Assembly: GCF_000368565.1 (NCBI RefSeq)
Contig: NZ_KB849533.1
Span: forward strand, 43,757 to 107,756
DNA: 64,000 nt
From: Acinetobacter gerneri DSM 14967 = CIP 107464 = MTCC 9824
GTDB lineage: Bacteria > Pseudomonadota > Gammaproteobacteria > Pseudomonadales > Moraxellaceae
Reading direction: 5' to 3'
The notes below the pieces were generated by a model, which saw nothing but the letters and a program-made list of their open reading frames with translations, ran no database searches and had not been told where the DNA came from. Made by a program: the position numbers and the translations under genes. Position 1 is the stretch's first letter. Each line of letters starts with the position of its first letter. Of the stretch, positions 18,230-26,680 are shown one piece after another.

Positions 18230-18377
18230 TTAAGCTTAGGCTAAATATCTAAATTGCTTTATATTTAAGCAGGTAAAGCGAAGGTTTTATTGCTCAAAAA
18301 ATGGTTTAAATTTTGAAGCAATCAAATCCTAAAAATTTATCGATATATCTTTCATTCAACCACATTGAGATAAAATC

Positions 18378-19394
18378 ATGGATCCAAGAAGTGAAGTTGT
18401 CATTCGGCAAAAAGACTATTTAAAAGGTCGAGTGCTCTTGATCAATGCTCCTGCTGATCACATGATCAATGATCTAAATGATGACTGCACAGCAAGCTTT
18501 TGGAGTTGGAATTATGCCGACCATCAAGCACAGCTCAATCTAAATGCTGAAGCTTTTTTTTCGGTTGAATATCCTGCGCAAACATTTGATCAAGCCGTTA
18601 TTTTTGTACCCAAATCAAAAGAATTACTTAACTACATCCTGCATGTTGTTGTCAGCCATTTTCAAATCGGCCAGTCTATTTTTTTGGTCGGTGAAAAAAA
18701 AGGTGGGGTTGAACGCGCAGCCAAACAGTTACAGGCTTTTGGTAAATGCTTAAAACTTGATAGCGCACGTCATTGCCAGTTTTGGCAACTCATTTTAGAA
18801 AAAACTGAAGTTTTAAAACCACTCGAAGCTTGGCTTAAAACGTATGAAGTACAAGTCAATGATAATCTTCTGAAAATTTGCGCCTTGCCAGGTGTATTCA
18901 GTCAAGATCATTTAGATATTGGCACCAAAGTTCTGCTCCCTTACCTAAAAGAAGTAAAATCAGGTAAAATCGCCGACTTTGGCTGTGGTGCAGGAATTAT
19001 CGGAAGTTATTTGGCAAAATTGCATTCAAGTAATATGATTCACGCACTAGATGTTGACGCATTTGCATTGGCATCCACAAAAATGACATTTAAAGTCAAT
19101 GGTATTCCTGACCAACAACTTGTTTTACAAGCTGTTTCAGGACTGGATGATGCACCGTTTGAACTCGATGCCATTGTCAGCAATCCGCCTTTCCATCAAG
19201 GGATTCATACCGATTATGATGCGAGCGAGGGCTTATGCAAAAATGCGAAACGGCATTTACAAGCCTCAGGCGAACTCTGGATTGTTGCCAATCGTTTTTT
19301 AAATTATCCAGTTTTAATAGATCAAAGTTTTGGTCAAAGTACGGTTATCACTGATCAGCAAGGTTTTAAGGTGATCTATGCCCGTGCTGAATAA
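18378..19394 (+). CDS. rsmC: 16S rRNA (guanine-1207-N2)-methyltransferase RsmC
   Basis: The protein has 338 residues and is a tandem duplication of Rossmann methyltransferase domains, as in E. coli RsmC. The N-terminal half has lost the cofactor site. The C-terminal half carries the SAM motif [19 protein letters not shown] and the catalytic VSNPPFHQG motif. RsmC methylates G1207 of 16S rRNA in assembled 30S subunits. The stop is 21 bases before the lysP-like gene with no terminator between, so the two are probably one transcript. The upstream ribosome-binding site is weak. Confidence 0.93.
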   Translation: MDPRSEVVIRQKDYLKGRVLLINAPADHMINDLNDDCTASFWSWNYADHQAQLNLNAEAFFSVEYPAQTFDQAVIFVPKSKELLNYILHVVVSHFQIGQSIFLVGEKKGGVERAAKQLQAFGKCLKLDSARHCQFWQLILEKTEVLKPLEAWLKTYEVQVNDNLLKICALPGVFSQDHLDIGTKVLLPYLKEVKSGKIADFGCGAGIIGSYLAKLHSSNMIHALDVDAFALASTKMTFKVNGIPDQQLVLQAVSGLDDAPFELDAIVSNPPFHQGIHTDYDASEGLCKNAKRHLQASGELWIVANRFLNYPVLIDQSFGQSTVITDQQGFKVIYARAE

Positions 19395-19415
19395 CAATAG
19401 AGTTAAGGAATCGCA

Positions 19416-20885
19416 ATGAGCGAAACAAATCATCCGGAACTCAAGCGTAAGCTTGGCGCCCGACACTTAAACATGATCGCCATTGGTGGTTCGATTGGTA
19501 CGGGTTTATTCCTTGCCTCTGGTCAAACTATTGCAAATGCAGGTCCCGGCGGTGCATTACTTGCTTATGCATTGATTGGTGTCATGATCTATTTCTTGAT
19601 GACCAGTTTGGGCGAACTTGCCACGCACAATCCAACTTCAGGCGCATTTTTTACTTATGGTAATAAATATGTCGAAGAAGGTTTTGGTTTCGCATTAGGT
19701 TGGAACTATTGGTATAACTGGGCAATTACAGTTGCATTTGAACTGGTTGCTGTTCAGCTCATCATGAAGTTTTGGTTCCCAGACATTCCCGGATTTTGGT
19801 GGAGTGCGCTATTCCTGACCATTATTTTCGTGATCAATGCCATGACCGTTAAAGGATTTGGTGAAAGCGAATTTTGGTTCTCGATGGTTAAAGTGATTGC
19901 GATTATTGCCTTTATCATCATTGGTATTGCTGCTATTTTCAAAATCATGATGACACCGGGTGTAGCAACTTTTGGCAATTGGACCTATAAAGATGCTCCG
20001 TTTGTAGGTGGTTTCCAAGCCTTGATCGGTGTAGCGATGATTGCTGGATTCTCGTTCCAAGGAACGGAGATGGTGGGTGTCGCTGCGGGCGAATCTAAAG
20101 ATCCTAAGAAAACCATTCCTATTGCGATCAAACAAATTTTCTGGCGTATCTTACTGTTTTATATCGTATGTATTTTTATCATCGGTACGCTTGTTCCTTA
20201 TGATGATCCAAACTTATTACGCGCTGCTGCTGGTGATGGCAACATTGCCCTTTCACCGTTTACATTACTTTATGAAAAAGTAGGCTTTGCTTTTGCTGCA
20301 AGTTTGATGAATGCCGTTATTTTAACTGCTATTCTTTCTGCGGGTAACTCAGGCATGTATTCTTCGACTCGTATGTTATTTGACATGGCGCGTCATGGCC
20401 GTGCGCCGAAAGCATTCGCTCGTTTGGATAAACGTGGCGTTCCATTAAATGCCTTATATGCCACAACAGCAATCGCAGCACTATGTTTCTTAACGACATT
20501 TATTGGTGAAAAAGAAGTCTTTAACTGGCTCCTCAATATGTCTGGAATGTGTGGATTTATTGTTTGGTTAGGCATTGCGATTTCACATTATCGCTTCCGT
20601 AAAGGTTATCTTGCGCAAGGCTATAAGCTCGATGATTTGGCTTATCGTGCAAAATTTTTCCCATTTGCCCCGTGGTTTGCATTTATTTTATGTACCATCA
20701 TTATTTTAGGGCAAAACTACCAAGCATTCTTGGGCGGAAAAATTGATTGGCTCGGTATCTTATCAACCTATATCAGTATCCCATTATTCCTCGTGATCTG
20801 GCTTGGTTATAAGTGGAAACACAAAACCAAAGTCATTTCTTATCAGGAAATGGATGTAAAACCAGTGATTGTTGATAAAGAATAA
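19416..20885 (+). CDS. lysP: Lysine-type amino-acid permease (LysP-like)
   Basis: The protein has 489 residues and 12 transmembrane segments, in the APC superfamily. Long stretches match E. coli LysP as I remember it: ARHLNMIAIGGSIGTGLFLA, EEGFGFALGWNYWYNW, GFSFQGTEMVGVAAGES, LTAILSAGNSGMYSSTRML and AWLGIAISHYRFR-like IVWLGIAISHYRFRKGY. LysP takes up lysine with protons and in E. coli also restrains the CadC regulator. An AAGGA site precedes the ATG. Substrate assignment rests on similarity, and related permeases carry other cationic or aromatic amino acids. Confidence 0.85.
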   Translation: MSETNHPELKRKLGARHLNMIAIGGSIGTGLFLASGQTIANAGPGGALLAYALIGVMIYFLMTSLGELATHNPTSGAFFTYGNKYVEEGFGFALGWNYWYNWAITVAFELVAVQLIMKFWFPDIPGFWWSALFLTIIFVINAMTVKGFGESEFWFSMVKVIAIIAFIIIGIAAIFKIMMTPGVATFGNWTYKDAPFVGGFQALIGVAMIAGFSFQGTEMVGVAAGESKDPKKTIPIAIKQIFWRILLFYIVCIFIIGTLVPYDDPNLLRAAAGDGNIALSPFTLLYEKVGFAFAASLMNAVILTAILSAGNSGMYSSTRMLFDMARHGRAPKAFARLDKRGVPLNALYATTAIAALCFLTTFIGEKEVFNWLLNMSGMCGFIVWLGIAISHYRFRKGYLAQGYKLDDLAYRAKFFPFAPWFAFILCTIIILGQNYQAFLGGKIDWLGILSTYISIPLFLVIWLGYKWKHKTKVISYQEMDVKPVIVDKE

Positions 20886-20918
20886 TTATCAATTATTGAG
20901 TTTAAATTTTAAGTTTTT

Positions 20919-20944
20919 AAGCGATCTTCGGATCGCTTTTTTTA
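20919..20944 (+). terminator. Terminator after the lysP-like gene
   Basis: A perfect eight-base stem (AAGCGATC with GATCGCTT) with a stable TTCG tetraloop is followed by TTTTTT. Confidence 0.92.
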
Positions 20945-20952
20945 TGAAAATA

Positions 20953-21220
20953 TAGGGTCTGTTGACATTTCAAATTGGTTGCGACGCTGAGTATTTTTTA
21001 GATGATATGAGGCGCAGATTGAGAAATTTAGTGATCTAAATGATCAAGCTACAACGAAATAACATCAAAAAATACTCTCGTCCCACAGGGTTGTAGCTAA
21101 AATTATCTCAGGCATCGTTACGAAATTTGAAAATGGTCTCGCCATTCTCTGTATTTCGTGCCTTGCCTGCTCAATTTTAGCCAACAACGCAATTCAGTTG
21201 TGAAATGTCAACAGACCCTA
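20953..21220. mobile_element. MITE-like element with 20-bp terminal inverted repeats
   Basis: The 268-base segment begins TAGGGTCTGTTGACATTTCA (20953-20972) and ends with its exact reverse complement (21201-21220). AAATA flanks both sides (20948-20952 and 21221-21225) and could be a target-site duplication. It contains no open reading frame for a transposase. It has nested internal inverted repeats: GAGTATTTTTTAGATG against CATCAAAAAATACTC (20989-21004 / 21063-21077), and AGCTACAAC against GTTGTAGCT (21047-21055 / 21090-21098). Terminal repeats, small size, no coding capacity and foldback structure make a non-autonomous transposon the best reading. The parent IS is not in the window. Confidence 0.8.
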
Positions 21221-21273
21221 AAATATGAACGCTCATTTTTTGATTTATTTTGCATAAAATGCTGCTAAAACAT

Positions 21274-21301
21274 TTGACAAAAAAAATTCCATGCCTAAAA
21301 T
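21274..21301 (+). promoter_or_regulatory. Sigma-70 promoter of the rtcB leader
   Basis: TTGACA (21274-21279) and TAAAAT (21296-21301) are 16 bases apart, which predicts a transcript start near 21308. This is the best promoter match between the MITE and rtcB. No sigma-54 motif (GG-N10-GC type), as used by E. coli rtcBA, was seen. Confidence 0.6.
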
Positions 21302-21347
21302 ACGCACAAATTGATTTATTTAAATCCAGATTATTGAGGAGAACATC

Positions 21348-21377
21348 ATGCTATTTACAGGAAAACAATTATTTTAA
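21348..21377 (+). CDS. Nine-codon leader ORF (MLFTGKQLF) upstream of rtcB
   Basis: ATG at 21348 is preceded by a strong GAGGAGAA ribosome-binding site and opens a frame of nine codons ending TAA at 21377. It lies about 40 bases after the predicted transcript start. A nine-base-stem hairpin and then a terminator come before rtcB. The arrangement resembles a translated leader in an attenuator, although the peptide has no run of a single amino acid. Alternatively the whole 21308-21465 unit is an independent small RNA or mRNA. Whether it is translated is unknown. Confidence 0.45.
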   Translation: MLFTGKQLF

Positions 21378-21397
21378 TTTAAGCAGATGTCAACTCA

Positions 21398-21425
21398 CGG
21401 ACACTTGCTTAGAAAAAAGTGTCCG
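21398..21425 (+). promoter_or_regulatory. Leader hairpin before rtcB
   Basis: CGGACACTT (21398-21406) pairs perfectly with AAGTGTCCG (21417-21425) around a ten-base A-rich loop. It starts 21 bases after the mini-ORF stop and ends 15 bases before the terminator stem, in the place where an attenuator would keep a pause or anti-terminator structure. Confidence 0.5.
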
Positions 21426-21439
21426 AATGCCAAGATTCA

Positions 21440-21465
21440 AAGCCTAGCATTCGCTAGGTTTTTTT
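21440..21465 (+). terminator. Terminator inside the rtcB leader
   Basis: A stem of at least six perfect pairs (CCTAGC with GCTAGG), extended by a G-T and two A-T pairs, with loop ATTC, is followed by seven T. It lies 66 bases before rtcB and would end a leader transcript of about 160 bases unless it is read through. Confidence 0.85.
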
Positions 21466-21531
21466 ATGTCATCAATATTTTGACATTTTCGGACAAAAAC
21501 AAAAAATGAGAGAAATGCTAGAGAAACAATT

Positions 21532-22737
21532 ATGGGCATACAAATGATCTTGAACGCCAAAGCAGAATATGGTGTTCCAGTTAAAATTTATACAAAAGAC
21601 GTAGATGAAGAAAGTCTTACTCAACTTCGAAAAATGTCGCAATTGCAATTTATTCATTCGCATATTGCAGTTATGCCAGACGTACATTTGGGCAAAGGTG
21701 CAACTGTAGGCAGTGTGATTCCGACTAAAAATGCCATTATCCCTGCTGCAGTTGGTGTGGATATTGGCTGTGGTATGAACGCATTACGTTTAAGTTTGAA
21801 AGCGTCACAGTTACCAGACAATCTCAGCGCTTTACGCAATGCAATTGAGCGAAAAGTTCCTGTCGGTTTTGAAATGCATAAGCAAATCAAATCTAAAGCA
21901 TCTACGCTTTCACCACTCGATAAAAAGTTGCAAGTCATTACCGACAAACATCCTGCGCTCAGACGTATGCTGCGAAGTTTTGACTCAACATGGCAAAAAC
22001 AGCTAGGAACATTAGGTGGTGGTAACCATTTTATTGAACTTTGTCTTGATGAAAATCAAGATGTTTGGGTCATGCTACATTCGGGTAGCCGAGGTTTGGG
22101 TAATGTGATCGGGACTTATTTTATCGAGCGTGCCAAAAAAGAAGCTCAAAGCCGTTTTGGACATGTACCTGATAAGGATTTGAGCTATTTTGCTGAAGGT
22201 TCAGCCAATTTTGATGATTATGTTGAAGCTGTAGAATGGGCACAAGAATATGCTTTTGAAAATCGTCGTGAAATGATGCGATTGATTTTAGAAGCGATTC
22301 GCCCATTATTACCTCGCTTTCAAATGACCAAAGAAGCGATCAATTGCCACCACAATTATGTGCAGCAAGAAATCCATTTTGGTGAAAATGTTTTTGTGAC
22401 ACGTAAAGGTGCTATTCGTGCAGGACTAGATGAATATGGCATTATTCCCGGCTCTATGGGAGCACAGTCTTTTATCGTAAAAGGTAAAGGAAATCCTAAT
22501 TCATTTTGTTCCTGTTCACATGGCGCAGGACGAAAAATGAGCCGAACCAAAGCCAAACACATGTTCAATCAACAAGACTTAATCCAACAAACTCAAGGTA
22601 TTGAGTGCCGTAAGGACAAAGCTGTGGTTGATGAAATTCCTAGTGCATATAAGGATATTCATGAGGTCATGGCAAATCAAGATGATTTGATTGAAGTCGT
22701 ACATACCTTAAAACAAGTGCTGTGTATCAAAGGCTAG
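21532..22737 (+). CDS. rtcB: RNA-splicing ligase RtcB
   Basis: The protein has 401 residues. The Mn-binding and catalytic signatures are all present in order: MPDVHLGKGATVGSV, AVGVDIGCGMNALR with the metal-binding Cys, GTLGGGNHFIEL, LHSGSRGLG, INCHHNYVQQE, and FCSCSHGAGRKMSR whose His is the guanylylated nucleophile. RtcB joins 2',3'-cyclic phosphate and 5'-hydroxyl RNA ends with GTP, repairing cleaved tRNA or rRNA. It resembles the RtcB1 type of E. coli more than the RtcB2 that pairs with PrfH. No rtcA, rtcR or prfH gene is adjacent. Control is probably through the leader with a promoter, mini-ORF and terminator. Confidence 0.95.
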   Translation: MGIQMILNAKAEYGVPVKIYTKDVDEESLTQLRKMSQLQFIHSHIAVMPDVHLGKGATVGSVIPTKNAIIPAAVGVDIGCGMNALRLSLKASQLPDNLSALRNAIERKVPVGFEMHKQIKSKASTLSPLDKKLQVITDKHPALRRMLRSFDSTWQKQLGTLGGGNHFIELCLDENQDVWVMLHSGSRGLGNVIGTYFIERAKKEAQSRFGHVPDKDLSYFAEGSANFDDYVEAVEWAQEYAFENRREMMRLILEAIRPLLPRFQMTKEAINCHHNYVQQEIHFGENVFVTRKGAIRAGLDEYGIIPGSMGAQSFIVKGKGNPNSFCSCSHGAGRKMSRTKAKHMFNQQDLIQQTQGIECRKDKAVVDEIPSAYKDIHEVMANQDDLIEVVHTLKQVLCIKG

Positions 22738-22822
22738 ATCGCATCTGTTGATATTAGGGCTATAGATATTAGGGTTTGTTGATATTACAAAATCAAATGT
22801 TCTTATTTTCAATTTACTCAAA

Positions 22823-22853
22823 GAAAAGAGCGATAATCAATATCGCTCTTTTC
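22823..22853. terminator. Bidirectional terminator between rtcB and the OmpA paralogue
   Basis: A perfect 13-base stem (GAAAAGAGCGATA with TATCGCTCTTTTC) with loop ATCAA sits between two convergent genes. The A/T ends provide short U tracts in both directions. Confidence 0.85.
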
Positions 22854-22885
22854 ATGATGACAATATCATCAATATAAAATTCAGA

Positions 22886-23929
22886 TTATTTACGTAACAC
22901 TACACGACTACCCGTAATCTTAGCAAAGACGCGGCGGTTCATCGCACGACCTTCTTTACTATTATTATCAGCAATCGGCTGATCCCATGCATAACCAATG
23001 GTATTCATACGCGCTGAATCAATATTATATTCATTGACCAATACTGATTTGACCGCATTGGCACGTGCCAAAGACAAACGCTCATTGAGTTTACGCGGAC
23101 CTGTACTATCAGTATGACCTTCAATCGTAGCAGTCGCATTTGAATATTCATTTAACTTTTCAGCAACTTTTGCAATTTCAGTTTGGTATTGTGGCTTGAT
23201 GACCGTTTTATTGGTATCAAAGAATACGCGTAGTTCCATATCTAATGGTTCTACTAACTGCGGAGGTGGCAGTTTATCAGCAACAGGCTTAATCTCAATA
23301 TAATCAAGCTTAGGCGTATCTTTCATTGGCTTCAAATGCCCGCCAATCACCACATTTAAACCTGCAAGAGCAGTATAATTCCAAAAATCGTCATCGATAT
23401 TATACGTTGCACGAGCTTCTGTACGTAATGATAAAACTTCACTAATACGCCAGAAAGCACCAATACCAGTATTCGCTAATGTACCTTCAGAAGATTTTAG
23501 CTGGGTATCTTCAGCATAATCACCTTCGTATTTGTACTTATAATGCCCTGCCCCCAACAATACATAAGGCTTAAATCGGCTATCATAATTTTTTGTGATC
23601 AAATCACTGGTCACAAGGAAATTACCATTGATTTGTTGTTGCGTATATTGAGCATCAGTTGCCAAATTTGAATCTAAATCGCCTTTTAAGTGCGTATATT
23701 CAGCTTCAAAATTTAACCACGGCGTCAATTCAACCCCTAAAGAAGCGCCAACCATTACATCATCTTTAAAATGACCTTGATCTGATTCAAGTAAATGATC
23801 ATGACCGTTATTCGCTTGTGTATCTTGCATGGTATAACCTGTCATTACAGGTGTAATCGTGACCCCAGCATGCAAAACAGAAATTGGAGAAATGGCAAAT
23901 AGTGCTAAAGTAAGATATTTTAATTTCAT
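22886..23929 (-). CDS. OmpA-family outer-membrane protein, paralogue of OmpA
   Basis: The protein has 347 residues. A signal peptide ([21 protein letters not shown]) leads into an eight-strand barrel (about 22-195) and a periplasmic peptidoglycan-binding OmpA domain (about 225-340) with the motif [27 protein letters not shown] split as [14 protein letters not shown] and LSLARANAV. It is closely similar along its whole length to the OmpA encoded at 24611-25690. It lacks the Pro/Ala-rich hinge; instead there is a [20 protein letters not shown] linker. It probably arose by tandem duplication. It would anchor the outer membrane to peptidoglycan. It ends in a bidirectional terminator. Confidence 0.88.
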   Translation of the reverse strand: MKLKYLTLALFAISPISVLHAGVTITPVMTGYTMQDTQANNGHDHLLESDQGHFKDDVMVGASLGVELTPWLNFEAEYTHLKGDLDSNLATDAQYTQQQINGNFLVTSDLITKNYDSRFKPYVLLGAGHYKYKYEGDYAEDTQLKSSEGTLANTGIGAFWRISEVLSLRTEARATYNIDDDFWNYTALAGLNVVIGGHLKPMKDTPKLDYIEIKPVADKLPPPQLVEPLDMELRVFFDTNKTVIKPQYQTEIAKVAEKLNEYSNATATIEGHTDSTGPRKLNERLSLARANAVKSVLVNEYNIDSARMNTIGYAWDQPIADNNSKEGRAMNRRVFAKITGSRVVLRK

Positions 23930-24017
23930 AAAATACTCCCAATTTATAATAAAAAATAAATACTAATTAAGTAAAAAATAATTTAATTTCAAATAAATAA
24001 AATAAAAAAATATCAAG

Positions 24018-24497
24018 TCAACGGATATTCAAAATCAAAGTAGTACGCCGATTGTGGGCGCGACCTGATTCAGTATCATTGCTATCAATGGGAAAATTGG
24101 CTCCTTTTGCTTTGGTGATCAATTGATCAGGATTAACGTAATAAGTTTTAGATAATTCATTTTTCACAGCATTCGCTCGAGCAAATGAGACCCTTTGATT
24201 GACTGATTCTTTTCCAGAATTATCGGTATGCCCTTCTATCATTAGGTATAGCTTTGGATTTGATTTTAATAAGGTCGCAGCCACTTGCAAAACCTCAAAA
24301 TTTTGAGGACGCAACAATGAGGAATTGCTATCAAAAAAGATCGAAATTCCCTTTCTCAATTCATTAGAGATCTTTTGCAAATTTTGTGTTTTTTGCTCAA
24401 CTCGTTCAGCTTCTGGAGATGTGACACATGCTGACAATACACAAATAAACAACGCCCCAATCAAAAATAAATTTATATTTCTCATAACCCCACGCAT
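24018..24497 (-). CDS. OmpA-domain lipoprotein (Pal-like)
   Basis: The protein has 159 residues. The lipoprotein signal contains LIGALFICVLSAC, with the lipidated Cys. A short coiled linker rich in Glu and Gln follows, then an OmpA-like peptidoglycan-binding domain (about 50-159) with IFFDSNSSLLRP, LMIEGHTDNSGKESVNQR and FARANAVKNEL. It is much like Pal or YiaD in layout but is not in a tol-pal operon. It lies between two full OmpA paralogues on the same strand, downstream of the ompA terminator. The ATG at 24485 (residue 5) is an equally good start; neither has a clear ribosome-binding site. Confidence 0.82.
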   Translation of the reverse strand: MRGVMRNINLFLIGALFICVLSACVTSPEAERVEQKTQNLQKISNELRKGISIFFDSNSSLLRPQNFEVLQVAATLLKSNPKLYLMIEGHTDNSGKESVNQRVSFARANAVKNELSKTYYVNPDQLITKAKGANFPIDSNDTESGRAHNRRTTLILNIR

Positions 24498-24554
24498 AAA
24501 AACAAAATCAAAATTATGGATATTTTCTGTGAATTATATTTTTTCTTATATTGA

Positions 24555-24583
24555 AAAAAAGCGACTCATAAGAGTCGCTTTTT
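24555..24583 (-). terminator. Terminator after ompA
   Basis: A twelve-base stem (AAAAAGCGACTC with GAGTCGCTTTTT) with loop ATAA lies 28 bases past the ompA stop. It separates ompA from the two downstream OmpA-domain genes. Confidence 0.9.
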
Positions 24584-24610
24584 CGATAATATTCTCAAAT
24601 CATTGAGATA

Positions 24611-25690
24611 TTATTGCGCGTCTTGAACTACTGTACGGCTACCAGTGATAGTAGCGAATACACGACGGTTCATAGCACGACCTTCTTTAGTGTTGTTGTC
24701 AGCAATTGGTTGATCCCATGCGAAACCTTGAGTAGTCAAACGACTAGCATCAACATGGTATTCATTTACAAGAGCAGATTTAACAGAGTTAGCACGAGCT
24801 AAAGATAAACGTTCGTTCAACTTACGTGGACCAGTGTTATCTGTGTGACCATCGATACGAGCTGTCGCGTTAGGGAACTCGTTCAATTTATCAGCAACTT
24901 TAGCGATTTCTGGTTGGTACTGTGGTTTGATGTTTGATTTGTTAGTATCAAAGAACACACGAAGTTCCATGCTCAAGTCTTCAACTTGTGGTTGAGGAGC
25001 TGGAGCTACAGGAGCTGGAGCTGGCTCAACAGGAGCAACTTCAACTACAGGAGCAGCTGGTTTCAAGTGACCACCAAGAACTACGTTAAGACCAGCAAGT
25101 GCTGTATAGTTCCAGAAATCTTCGTCGATGTTATAAGTAGCACGAGCTTCTGTACGAAGAGACAATACATCGTTCAAGCGCCAGAAAGCACCAACACCAG
25201 CATTACCTAAAGTACCTTCTTCAGTGTTACCACGGGTACCACGATCGATATCAGTGAATTTATATTTATAATGACCAGCACCTAACAATACGTAAGGTTT
25301 GAATTTGCTGTCATAATCTTTAGTGATTAAATCAGAAGTAACGATGAAGTTACCGTTGATTTGTTCTTGTTTGTATTCGCCACGATTTGGATTAGCAGGA
25401 TTTTGCCAAACTTTTTCCATATCGCCTTTAACTTGGTTATATTCAGCTTCGAATTGTAACCATGGAGTTAATTCAACACCTAGCGCAGCACCAACAAATA
25501 GGTCATCTTTCATTTGACCTTCACCCAAACCACCTGCTTGAGTATTGTCAAGAAGATGATCATGACCGTTGTTGTGTTGAGAATCTTGGAATGTGTAACC
25601 GATTAACAAAGGAGTTACAGTTACACCAGCATTAGCAGCAGCTAAAGGCGCAGCAACAAGCATAGCAAGTGCGATACGACTCAATTTCAT
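24611..25690 (-). CDS. ompA: Major outer-membrane protein OmpA (Omp38/AbOmpA type)
   Basis: The protein has 359 residues. The signal peptide [21 protein letters not shown] and the barrel start [20 protein letters not shown] are nearly those of Acinetobacter baumannii OmpA. The barrel (about 22-205) is joined by a Pro/Ala/Val hinge ([19 protein letters not shown]) to an OmpA C-terminal domain with [17 protein letters not shown]. The Asp and Arg that bind diaminopimelate of peptidoglycan are in this region. It is a slow porin, cell-wall anchor and, in pathogenic species, adhesin. A GGAGGATATCC site before the ATG at 25690 fixes the start; the longer frame to 25723 is not needed. Codon use is strongly biased, as expected for a very highly expressed gene. 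Confidence 0.95.
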   Translation of the reverse strand: MKLSRIALAMLVAAPLAAANAGVTVTPLLIGYTFQDSQHNNGHDHLLDNTQAGGLGEGQMKDDLFVGAALGVELTPWLQFEAEYNQVKGDMEKVWQNPANPNRGEYKQEQINGNFIVTSDLITKDYDSKFKPYVLLGAGHYKYKFTDIDRGTRGNTEEGTLGNAGVGAFWRLNDVLSLRTEARATYNIDEDFWNYTALAGLNVVLGGHLKPAAPVVEVAPVEPAPAPVAPAPQPQVEDLSMELRVFFDTNKSNIKPQYQPEIAKVADKLNEFPNATARIDGHTDNTGPRKLNERLSLARANSVKSALVNEYHVDASRLTTQGFAWDQPIADNNTKEGRAMNRRVFATITGSRTVVQDAQ

Positions 25691-26039
25691 GGATATCCTC
25701 CAGAGATAACAATTGTTGTTCAAGCTCAGCCTAAAATTTCTGGCCTTCTGAGATATGTTTCTATCTCAGTTTTATTTTTTAAGCTATTCACTTTGAATCA
25801 TACAAACACTTGAAATGTTTTCCAAGTGGTTGATAACTTTAATCAAGTGTATTATTGACAAAATTACTTACAATTTCCGTTGTAATTAGGTAAATTTTCA
25901 CTCAATTTTTTTTTGCGAATAACTTATCTTAACCTAATAATATTTTAACAGCAAACTGCTTTGATGGTAATTTTTTTTTACCCTCGTTATATTTTTAATT
26001 TTTAACACTCTAATAATTAACATTTTTTATAGATAATTT
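25691..26039. other. Divergent intergenic region ompA / fimT-like gene
   Basis: These 349 bases of AT-rich DNA must contain the strong ompA promoter and 5' leader on the minus strand and the pseudopilin promoter on the plus strand. A small inverted repeat (TTACAA with TTGTAA) lies near 25867-25885. I could not assign boxes with confidence and saw no open frame. Confidence 0.4.
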
Positions 26040-26573
26040 ATGCAAATAATAAACTTAAAACTGACCCGAGGGTTCTCACTACCAGAACTCATTATTTGTC
26101 TCACTATTATTGGAATATTATTCCATTTTGCCTCTCCTTACATTTACAATATTTTGTATAATCAAGAGGTTAATTCGATACTTCCTATTATTAAACAACA
26201 CTTTATGCAAGGCAAAGCCAATGCATTAACACATCATTCAGAGGTTGTGATGTGCTCCACTAAAAATTTTAATGAATGTCAAGAGGACAACTGGTCTAAC
26301 GGAATCATACTTTTTATCGATAATAACCATAATAGACAAGTTGATTTTAACGAAAAAATTATTTCAAAAACTCAAACTTCTTTGAAATATGGAAAATTGG
26401 AATGGCACGGCAATGCCAGTCATAAGCATGAAATTGTCTTTAAAGGCGATACTGGATTGCCGCGTGGAGTAAAAGCGTCCTTTTATTATTGTGGTATTCA
26501 GTCGCCCAAAAGCATGCAAGTCGTTGTTTATGATTTTTCACAGCCCCGCGCTGTCAATTTACAACAATGTTAA
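26040..26573 (+). CDS. FimT/GspH-like type IV pilus minor pseudopilin
   Basis: The protein has 177 residues. A short basic leader (MQIINLKLTRG) ends at the prepilin-peptidase site Gly|Phe. The hydrophobic stretch FSLPELIICLTIIGILF follows, with the conserved Glu5 of type IV pilins. The soluble part is of GspH/FimT type (EVVMCSTKNF, GIILFIDNNHNRQVDF). Minor pseudopilins of this type prime pilus assembly and in some bacteria bind DNA during natural transformation. No other pilus genes are next to it. The ribosome-binding site is poor, and codon use is AT-rich compared with its neighbours. fimT is likely, but fimU or another minor pilin is possible. Confidence 0.8.
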   Translation: MQIINLKLTRGFSLPELIICLTIIGILFHFASPYIYNILYNQEVNSILPIIKQHFMQGKANALTHHSEVVMCSTKNFNECQEDNWSNGIILFIDNNHNRQVDFNEKIISKTQTSLKYGKLEWHGNASHKHEIVFKGDTGLPRGVKASFYYCGIQSPKSMQVVVYDFSQPRAVNLQQC

Positions 26574-26680
26574 GACTCATGAGTCTAGTTTCTTGACTCA
26601 TTTTTAATTCCATTTATAAGCTTTTTTTATATACTGCTGATGAAATGAGATAATCAAAATTGTTTTTGGAGAATATAAAA

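Noticed and set aside
20953..21220. Remnant of a transposase gene inside the MITE
   Set aside because: No frame longer than a few dozen codons is present and no DDE or helix-turn-helix motif is visible.
21250..21447. 65-codon frame through the rtcB leader
   Set aside because: It starts upstream of the predicted transcript start, crosses the hairpin, and has no ribosome-binding site, whereas the nine-codon ORF in another frame does.
22744..22785. Short iterated GATATTAGGG/TGTTGATATT motifs after rtcB
   Set aside because: Only two or three imperfect 10-base copies in AT-rich DNA; too little to call an iteron array or origin.
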